A DNA stretch of 64,000 bases. Source: Scilla litardierei (Eukaryota; Streptophyta; Magnoliopsida; Asparagales; Asparagaceae). The notes under the pieces were generated by a model. That model had not been told where the DNA came from. It saw nothing but the letters and a program-made list of their open reading frames with translations, and ran no database searches. Each line of letters begins with the position of its first letter. Position 1 is the first letter of the stretch. This document shows, one piece after another, positions 55,137 to 64,000 of this stretch. The DNA lies in NCBI GenBank assembly GCA_030789695.1, contig CM061142.1, forward strand, positions 565,741,281-565,805,280. The letters are read 5' to 3'. Both the position numbers and the translations under genes were made by a program.

Positions 55137-55639
55137 CCATGTGATCTGACCAATTACTACATTCTATGCAGACTTGAAGCTCGCGACCCATATCCTGGAT
55201 CCAATCATTGTAGGCTCTCTTGCTGATGGGTCTTCGGGGATTTTGAAATCAAATGTTAATATTTCCTACCTTCAACCCCCACCCCCAGTGTCTTCTTCCT
55301 AACTGAGCTCGGCTGCCCTGATCACCCTACTGACACACCCACCACGTAGACCTCTTGCTGACATCCAATACCATAGCTCCAGTGATGGGACTAGGATGAG
55401 AATCAAACATACCTAATACTAGGTCAACCTCTCTTCAGGCTGAGGTGTGACGACGCAATCCCCCTGAGGGTTTGCCGGTGGAGAACTTAACCTGATGTGC
55501 CTTGGACGCTTCAGGGGGTTCATCTAAGGTTGTGGCAATGGATTCTGACACCATGGATCATAGTGCATCGGGTGATGCCGAGTTGCTCCCGACCCCCCCT
55601 CTTTCGATGGAGGGTAATACCCTTGGGCCTCTGCCTCAA

Positions 55640-58600
55640 AAACTCGTTAATGGACCTCATTTTTTGGAACAATAGAGGAGCTGGGAAAGGATCATTTAGC
55701 AGGGGAATTCGTGAAGTATTAAGAGTCTTTCAAGCCCTCACTCCTTGCTATTGTGGAACCGCGTATCTTGACAGTGAGAGCACGGAAAGTGATATGTAAA
55801 CTAAACTTTTCTCAGTTTACCATTATTGATCCTTTGGGCTACTCAGGTGGATTGTGGGTGTGTTGGGATAGTCAAGTTATGGCCCTAGAATTATGTTTAC
55901 ACATCCCCTCATTTGATTCATGTGTGGTTAGAAGAATTGTGTATCTAACCTCTCTATTATGTGCTGTTTATGGTCCTCCAAGTAGAACTGTTCAATGGTG
56001 CTTATAGGACCAATAAGAACAATTCGACCTAGGAGTTGACTTACCATGGATGGTCGTGGGAGATTTTAATGGCATCCTCTTCTCTGACGGAAAAAAAGGT
56101 GGTATAATCCCTTCATTATCTAAATGTTCATTCTCTAAATGTGCAAGGTTTCAGAATATGTTGTCGTTATATTGTCGTCATATGGCCTTCTGGACCTTCA
56201 GGTTATTGGTTCTCCTTCACTTGGTGAAATAAGCGTCATGAGTATGCCAGAGTATATTAGAGATTGGAAGGGTGGTGACAAACTCTTCTTGGTGCACCAT
56301 ATTTACTCATGCTATGGTCCGACACTTGCCAAAATTATTCTCGAATCATCATCCCCTATTGATGCAATCAGAACATCATATTCACGTGAATTTCCTTAAG
56401 AAGCCATTTCATTTTCAGGCTATGGGGTCTATGGTATATAGTGTCAAGAGGTCACTTTCAGAGATGTGGGACATGGCTCAATGTGATTGGGTTCATCAGT
56501 TGAGACATGTGGCAGGAGAACTTACAGTGTGGAATCACAATTAACAAAGTGCAGAAGGAACTCCTACTCCACCGGTCTCACCAATTATGCAGGTTGGAAG
56601 AACGATTGTTTTATGAATATGATGATATCCTTTCTCAAGAGGAAGTTTTTTGAGCCCAAAAGTCTAGGGTTGATTGGCTTTTTAATGGGGATATGAATAC
56701 CAGATTTTTCCACATGTCCACTTCATATCGACGACGTATGAATCACATTTCTATGTTTAAAGATGGCTCTGGGAATTGGATTATGGATAGGGAGGCTATG
56801 CAAAATCACATCACATCACTGATTTTTACAAAGTCTTTCAGGAATCAAGTATGTGACAGAAACATCTTTTCTCACCCTCATTGCATGTCGTTAACTTCCC
56901 GTCAAGCAGATATTCTTGAGGGTAAGTTTTTGGAAAAAAGAAGTTCGAGAAGCTCTATTTCAAATGAAACCTTGGAAGTCCACTGAAGTAGATGGTTTTC
57001 AAGCTAGAGTCTTTCAAGAAATGTGGAAACAGTTAAGCAATCTTTGACCACTCTGGTGTCAGATGCTTTGGAGCGAGGACATTTCCATTAAGAGCTTTGA
57101 AAAATCTTACTAGTCCTTGTTTCAAAGGTCCAACAACCTGAACTAGTAAAGTAATTCTGTTCTATCAGATTGTGTTGTGTCATATAAATCGACCAAAAAG
57201 GCGTTGGTCAACAAAATTTGACCTTTCCTCAATGATCTGATTGGACCTTTACATGCTAGTTTCATTCATGAGAGGCATGCGTTAGATAATATTTTGGTTG
57301 CCCAGGAGCTGATTCATATTATCAAGAAATCTAAGTGTCGTAATGGTTTCTTTCATTGAAGATATATCTAGAGAAAATAGTGAGATTGGATTTCTTGGAG
57401 GAAACTCTGCTCCTTTTTTGTTTTCCTAATTTCTGGATCAAGCTCATTATGTTTTGTCTCTTCCTCCCAGCTTTTAGTGTTGTGGAATGGAGAGATTTTG
57501 GACTGGTTATTATCATAGAGAGGTTTACACCTTGGTGATCCTTATTCCCACTACTTGCATGGCGAGATTGGGCTCACTTATCAATGAAGCCGTTTCGGAC
57601 AAGTCGTGGAAACCGATTATGATTGGGAAGGGTGATCCTGGGATTACCCATTTGTTATTTGCAGACGACCTCTTCTTGTTTGGTAGTGCCAATTTACAGC
57701 AAACTAGTCGGGTCACAAAAATATTGGACATGTTTTATACCTCTTCTGGAGCTAAAGTTAGTTTAGAAAAATCAAGATGCGAAGTATCCCAGCAGTAGGA
57801 TGTAAACATGCGTTAAGCATCGGTTTTTCATTAGGCGTCCAATCGTCAATGGACTTAGCAAGGATTTAGGAGTGCCTCAACTTCATGACAGACTTTCGAA
57901 TGACACATATAGAAAGGTTGAGGAAAAGATCAGCTCCAAACGGAAATCTAAGTTATAAAGAGTGAACCGAACATGCTACCTTAGTTAGTTCAGTTACCTC
58001 TACCATACCAACTTATGTTATGCTCACTACCTGTTTCCCCAAGCAAACTACAAAGAAGATTGACAGATTGGACAGATCATTTCTTTGGGGTGGTAGTGAA
58101 GGAAGGATGAAACTTCATCTTGTGAATTGGAAGGAGGCGTGTAAACCTAAGAAAGTTAGCGGTCTTGGATTTCAATCTATGGAGTTGCACAATAATGTGC
58201 TCTTTCAGAGGTTAGCTTGGAGGTTCTTTTCATAGCAGCATGCTCTTTGAGTTTGGCTTTTGAAATCGAAATATAAGATTCTCGACACCTTGGTCTCTTA
58301 CATTTCAGGTATGGATTCCTTCCCTCCTTGGTCCTATTCACGGAAAGGTTTGGTCCAAAATTTGCAGAATTTAACAGAAGGACGAGTAAAGAGGGTTGGT
58401 GATGGAACAACTACTTACTGTTGGAGGGATAAATGGTTAGGGCAACCACTTATGTCTGTCACTTCTCCGTCTGTAGTGGATTCTTCTCAAATACTTGTCT
58501 TAGACTTTATCCAAAATGGTATTTATGGGGAAATTATTCGCATCAGTTCATGAGAATGTGGCACAACAAATTATGGCCTATCCATTTCCCAAAGTCACAG

Positions 58601-59010
58601 CATATGCTGATTGATTTATATATGGCATCTCACATCAAATGTGAAATTTACTACTCAATCAGCTTATCTGTATCTGTACAAGGGTCTGGAGGTCCAATAA
58701 GTATGGTTATGGAAGTTACCTTTACCTGATAGGTGTCTGTATTTCCTAGGGTTAGTAGTCAAGGAACAGATCGTTACAAATGCCTTGCAATTTCAGAGTG
58801 GTATCTCAGAGTTAGACTTGTGCTTATTTTGTGTCACTGAAGCGGAGACTACTATCCATGTTCTCAGAGATTGCATAGAAGCAAAGAAAGTTTGGAATGT
58901 TTTCTTCCATATTTCGGCCTTCCAGGGATTTTACCAATTCCCTCTAGTAGAGTGGGTGAAGGAGTTCTTGAACAGTAACACAAACCCCCCAATACATATC
59001 CCCTGAATCG
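55640..59010 (+). pseudogene. LINE ORF2 (endonuclease and reverse transcriptase)
   Basis: Endonuclease: FWNNRGAGKGSFSRGIREVL (55655 on), then a frame break and EPRILTVRARKVICKLNFSQ, YSGGLWVCW, WMVVGDFNGILFSDGKKGG (56048 on). Linker: NTRFFHMSTSYRRRMNHI (56695). RT: HASFIHERHALDNILVAQEL (57255), GDPGITHLLFADDLFLFGS (57630-57690; catalytic ADD), KKIDRLDRSFLWGGSEGRMK (58050). C-terminus: LCLFCVTEAETTIHVLRDC (58820-58870) and LWKIWGTRCQRIFS (59035). Many stops and frameshifts. Confidence 0.85.
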
Positions 59011-59110
59011 AGTTTATCTTGTTTGATACATGTTTGTGGAAGATCTGGGGAACCCGGTGTCAACGGATTTTCTCTGCTACTACTGTGTGGCTAACATAAG
59101 TATTTTTTAC

Positions 59111-62100
59111 TAAAAGTTAGGCTAGTTTTCAAGGGAAAATAGAAAGGCATTTGATTGAATTTTATAACGTAATATATTTCCACCAGTTCTAATCGTTAAA
59201 TAGTTGGGGGTTATAGGTATTTGAACTGTTCAAGTGTCATACACACACGCATGCACATAATATCGATTAAATTGTATAATGTACCATATTTCATCCAATT
59301 ATAGGCGTTGAAGAGTTATCATCCCATTACATTTAAAAAAGATAATACAAAGAAATGTATTGATTAAATGGAAAATAGTTCTTAGTATTTAACATGATTG
59401 GTAATGTATCCATAATATTAAAAATATTAAATCTTTCACTGATTTGTTTTAACATATTCCTCATTTATTTCATGCATAAAATTTTGAATTATATTATAAT
59501 TTATATGCGAATAACAAAAATCTGATTGTGGTCCAAATTGTGCACGTTTACTTTAAAAATGAGCCTGCGCTTAGGCTTGGAAATTCAAGCCTAATATAGA
59601 AACAACCTCAGCTTGGATACATGAAAATAAAAAAGACCTGGGCTTGGGCTTATATGAGTCTGGCCCATTCTCACTGCTAGAATCGTGTAACCCACTGATG
59701 GACACACAAATTTTTAATCAGAAAAAAGTGTCATATAAATCATTCTTAAGAGGCGCAAAGCTATAATAAAGTAACTCATGCGTGTAACCTTAGACCAAAG
59801 CAAAACACATCCCAAGACGGCATAGACATTCCAATGTTAAACCATGTAAACAATGAATCAACCAATGATGATAAACTAATATTAAATCTCTATTATAGGA
59901 ACAGAACAGAAAGTAGACACATAAGAATAAAAGATAATTAAATTTAAGAAATGATTTGTATTTAAACGTGCTAAAAACCATAACCAACGTTTTCTACAAT
60001 AAAGACACCATCTAATCAAATCGGCCAAAAGATAACTCTAAATAACAGACATTCGATATGCACAAAACAATTTAAAATAAATTTTAAACATGCCTTTTAA
60101 TACATTTCTACAGAAATTGTATAACCAGTTTAGTTAGTCACGAAACAAGCTATTTCTAGCAATCTGGAAAACCATAGATCATTAAATAAAATTTGATAAC
60201 AACCTGGCATCAAATTTTGGAATGTCAAATGAACAGAACAAATTACTTCTAAGATTGAATCCTAAACATTTATATGAAAATCTAACAATACTTAATAAAA
60301 TGACAATATTAGAGAACTAGGGAAGGGCTGACTGATTGGAGGTTAGCATCATTAAGCCTATCGCTGTAATTGACCACTTCATTAGTTACTAGGTCCCATC
60401 ATCCATCCTAATCTTGAACTTTCACACATTCCCCTTTCTCTTGTCTTCAGCCTTCTCTTAGTCCCCACTGTCCTAACACCATTATGATGAGGATTCGCTA
60501 ATTAACAATCATTAGAATTAACTACTACACACTTAAAAATATTAGCTTATTTGTACATTACAGTGATAGGCTATATATACTAACATAAAACGGGATTCCA
60601 AATGTATTCTGTTGAATGAATGGATTCATAAAACTAAGTAATACAGAGCAAAACAGTAGAACTTTCTAATTTTCTACCTTACACGAACATTTTTAATAAC
60701 TTTTCACCTTACTCCAACATTTCTTAATGTTTTCTTTGCTGTCCATTATTAAACTAGTGCACAAATAGTACAGAAATGTGAGATCTCTGTTTACATGAGA
60801 TAATGTTTCAACTCCCTCTTTTCGGCATTTCCTTTAACTTCAACCTTCACATAGACTATTACATGATAAAACCTATAGTTTGACTCAAATAAGACTCGCA
60901 ATAAAGATGAATGAATATATCAGGATTCCATAACCAATGTAGTTACAAAAGCCTAATAGATTAATGAAATTATAATACAATTAGATCTTTAAAAATGTTG
61001 ATTTACAGATATATTAATATAAATTTAGTCGTCAAATCAGTTTTAAAGAAGATGAGACTTAAATTGAACCTCACAGAGCCATACAACGTCTTATGGGTTA
61101 ATCAGAATTCACAGCTATTACCTAATGTTGTATATTTACTATCTAATTTTTAAGTTATTATGATCACATCTAGGATGATGTTTTACTGATAGATATGCTG
61201 AACATATCTTATAGGTAATGGCTATATGACTTGAATGTTACACATTCTGAAAGATCCAACGCATACACATTATATTTAAAGAATAAAGATTGTATTAATC
61301 ACTTTCCAACCTAAAAGTGTAATTATAAATCAAAAGAATGGGTTGATCATTAACACATAACACAACAAAGTCACTTCACCTCATAGTTGTCAGTCCTATA
61401 ACTTTAGGCATAATTACAATCCTAGTGCATTCTCCTACCATCATACATATCATGTAAGTGACATGCATTTCATGACAAGCGAAATTATTGCAATTAACTA
61501 TAAAACTCATAAATTTGTTGCAGAAACTAATATATATTTATAAGGATTTACCATTGAGTATGGCAAGATGGGTAGTGTTTGTTTGGAAAGGTTTGTTTTT
61601 GAATCTATAAGAAGGCTTTGCATACATCGTACCTATTCTCTTCGAGCTCTACATGTGATTGTTTACGATGAGACTAAGTCGACTATTTGACAGAAGCTTA
61701 ATGGCCAATTATACACTTGTAATACTTTCTTCTCATCTTTCATATATGCTACCCTGGAGATAATTGACCAGTTCTGCTTGGTTATGATCTTTCTGTCACC
61801 ATTCACCAAGAGACAAATCTTCAAGGTTAGAAAGAATGATGTAGATCTGACTCGATCTGATTCTAGATTTAACTTGGATTTATCTTATTTTGTATTTTTA
61901 TTTAATTTTTTAATTTTCATATGTTACACACATGCTTTTCATTTTGGAGTTTTTCTTTGTAGTTTAGTTAAATTTGAGTTACATGTATTGTGCACGAATG
62001 ATTAACTGTAAATAAGGATCTACTGTATCAGTGGACTAGAAATTAGTATTTTGAGAGAATTTCTAATTTGGTTCATTATTAACCCTAATGTTCTTAAAAT

Positions 62101-63149
62101 TTCTTTAATCTAAGGATTTCAGAGCGTGGAGGTAAGCTATCTGGGCGTGAGGTCTGAACTTTATCTTGTTATCTGATTGCTAATATTTTTTCCAAATCCA
62201 TAAAATTATCTACTTATTTGATTTCCCACCACCATAGAACGTTAGATTTAAAATTCTAAAGCTAGATCTATGATTATCCTACCACATTAATCAATCAATC
62301 AGTTGCAGCCAATTTAAAGGAGATCCATCCTCATATTTCACCAAATTCCATACACCCATTCAATGGGTAGAATGAGAAGAGTCTAACTGACCTACACACT
62401 CCATAACCTTTTTCTTTAGCCAATCACCTAACATATCTGAAAAGAAAAGAAAGTATGTGGCTAGTAAAATACTCATATTGTTGCTACTCAAAGCATTAAA
62501 CAATAGCTACTATTATCCGTATTAACAGGTTCAAACTCAACAAACAAATAGTATATTTAACAGGACCCACTGGAACTAACAGTTTTTGAAAGGATAAAAT
62601 AAAAATTAAGTCAATTAGAGATAAATAGAGATGACTGTATTTCATCATCTTTTCTCAAATTCAACCGGGTGGTTATGCTCCAACTTTTGCATTTAGAAAG
62701 TTGACATCAAGGAAAAGATTAGAACATGATCCAACCTTTATGTTTTCATCCACATCAACACCTACATGCAACTAAACATGGATATTAAGAATATGCATAT
62801 TTTTAAGTTATATCAATAATCTGCATATGCTTCACATAAATGATTTTTAAGAGGGAGGGAAATGTTACTAATGTTTCACTAATTATACATAGTTTTGGAG
62901 AGAATCTAAGGGTCATTATGATGCATCTTATGTCATATTCTTTTTATCTTTTTTATGATTACTATTTCAGACCTCAATGACACAATATTTATGTTTTCAA
63001 GTTTATGCTAGTATATGCTTCCCCACCATAGCCATTTGAACACCTCCAAATCGCTCGTGAAAAACCAACACGCACTCTAAAGATACTATAGATCATGCAA
63101 AGAAAAATTCCAAATTCAATTTACTGATTGCATGCCTAACTAGCATTGT
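59111..63149. other. No gene recognised
   Basis: These 4 kb are AT-rich DNA with no convincing exon, RNA gene or element boundary on either strand. The few frames of 60-75 codons lack any family signature. It could be low-copy intergenic or intronic sequence. Confidence 0.5.
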
Positions 63150-63400
63150 TTTAAAAGGTGCTACCTAGCGGCCATAGGCGGAGCCGCCTACGGCTGGGTA
63201 GACAGAACCCTTGGATATCCACTTAAGGCATATGTAGCCTTTTTGCCAACCATGTGACCAATGTGACTTGGACACGCTAAGCGCCCGCATATGCAGCCTA
63301 GACGCCCTTAAGCAGGCATATGCAACCTAAACATCTACCGGGGCAAGCCTATCAGCCTAAATGACTACCAAGTAGGCCTAGGCATCTACCCAGTTTTAAC
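63150..63400. repeat. CCTA-rich imperfect repeats
   Basis: Phrases such as GCATATGCAGCCTAGACGCC, GGCATATGCAACCTAAAC and GTAGGCCTAGGCATCTACC recur about every 40-50 bp. A palindrome TAGGCGGAGCCGCCTA lies at about 63175-63190. The class is unknown; similar CCTAGGCG-type stretches are common in plant intergenic DNA. Confidence 0.5.
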
Positions 63401-63640
63401 ATGTTTATAGTTGTTGGAAACTTAGGTATCAAAATATTAAATGTGATATTTATTTTATATTTTTGTTGCCATTGATATAATTATTAAAATGCAATATATT
63501 TTCTTTAAAGTTTGAATATTCATATAGGTCTAGGTTTAAGAAAAAAATGCGTAGATTATGTCTAGGCAAGTTTTTTATTCTTTAAATTTTTTATAGTTGA
63601 AAAACGTAAATATTAAATTACTGAATATAATATTTGTTAT

Positions 63641-64000
63641 TGTTGTAAACTTGGTGGCTACGGAAACCGTAGCCCTGTATCTATAGCAATAGGGTTACAT
63701 AATGAGTGGATACCCAATAACAAGTTGGGCCTCCAAAAGCCAGTTTATAACACTTTCCCTTATCCATCCATTGTTGTAAGCCGTAATGAACACTTCAGGA
63801 TTCATAGAGCGTATCTGATCATGGGTTTATGGATACTTCTGGATCCCAAGTTCAAGAGCACTTGCCTCGTTAAAACCTTTTCCAAGAGAAACCCAGTGAG
63901 AAAAACCAGTGGCTAACGGAAAAGAGTACAAGTGTCTGTAACTTTCCCTGATCGATGGATAACATCAGGGATGGATACTTCTGGATCCAGAGTTGATGTG
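63641..64000 (-). mobile_element. 3' end of short-LTR copia element B5 (continues past the right edge)
   Basis: The LTR at 63641-63752 (112 bp, TGTTGTAAAC to TTATAACA) is followed by the polypurine tract (63753-63765) and the family 3' UTR with the GGATACTTCTGGATCC repeats (63834 and 63974). In element orientation this is the 3' LTR and the 3' UTR. Coding regions would lie right of the window. It is the closest relative of B1 in the window. Confidence 0.88.

Larger units (their letters stand above)
54150..59110 (+). mobile_element. Decayed L1-type LINE
   Basis: Plus-strand ORF1 (DUF4283 and zinc knuckle) is followed by ORF2 (endonuclease, RT, zinc-finger-like C-terminus) in the order of plant L1 elements. 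Every domain is in several frames with stops. No clear poly(A) tail or target duplication is visible, so the exact ends are uncertain. Confidence 0.85.

Noticed and set aside
59790..62005. 65- and 75-codon frames in the right-hand AT-rich region
   Set aside because: Hydrophobic, low-complexity chance frames; no motif, splice context or start context support.

Overview
This is a gene-poor, repeat-dense piece of a flowering-plant nuclear genome. The evidence is nested Ty1/copia and Ty3/gypsy-type LTR retrotransposons, an L1-type LINE, and a spliced terminal exon of actin-related protein 4. BARE/Angela-type elements are well known in monocots, but the sequence alone does not fix the species.

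Layout. 1-17.4 kb is a nest. A BARE/Angela-like copia element on the plus strand (copy 2: 3992-4426 and 10929-16687) carries a minus-strand relative (copy 1, 1-3991, running off the left edge). It also carries a complete 6.5-kb short-LTR copia element (B1, 4427-10928) flanked by the 5-bp duplication CCATC. Right of copy 2 is the 3' end of another short-LTR element (B4, 16688-17394). 17.4-22.5 kb is low-copy-looking DNA with an ARP4 last exon, an unidentified two-exon gene remnant and a LINE endonuclease scrap.

22.5-37.2 kb is a third Angela-like copy. Its reverse-transcriptase gene is split at ATCTT by a 9.3-kb non-autonomous gypsy-type element (27622-36896). That element's left LTR is itself split at CCGAG by a 1.9-kb solo LTR. 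37.2-42.7 kb is the 3' half of a SIRE-like copia element with an extra 3' reading frame. It is fused at 42690/42691 to the 5' half of another short-LTR element (B2). The B2 leader, its LTR and flanking DNA are duplicated in tandem (45801-50764). The second unit holds an intact 58-codon membrane-protein frame that is broken in the first.

50.8-54 kb has local duplications, a GC-rich LTR-like insertion and a long near-perfect hairpin element. 54.1-59.1 kb is a decayed LINE. 59.1-63.6 kb is AT-rich with no recognisable gene. 63.6-64 kb is the 3' end of one more short-LTR element.

The retroelement coding regions are mostly broken. The most unusual signals are RNA-like structures in the non-coding leaders. 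The Angela-like copies carry a recurring hairpin: site-specific lower stem, TTG/G internal loop, TTGAG/CTCAA upper stem and CACA loop. Its lower stems differ at every site yet stay paired. The short-LTR family carries a 70-nt leader block conserved at 67/70 positions, a covarying leader hairpin, a covarying palindrome next to the TATA box, and arrays of GC-rich hairpins. All structural claims are by-eye pairings; no folding program or database search was run.
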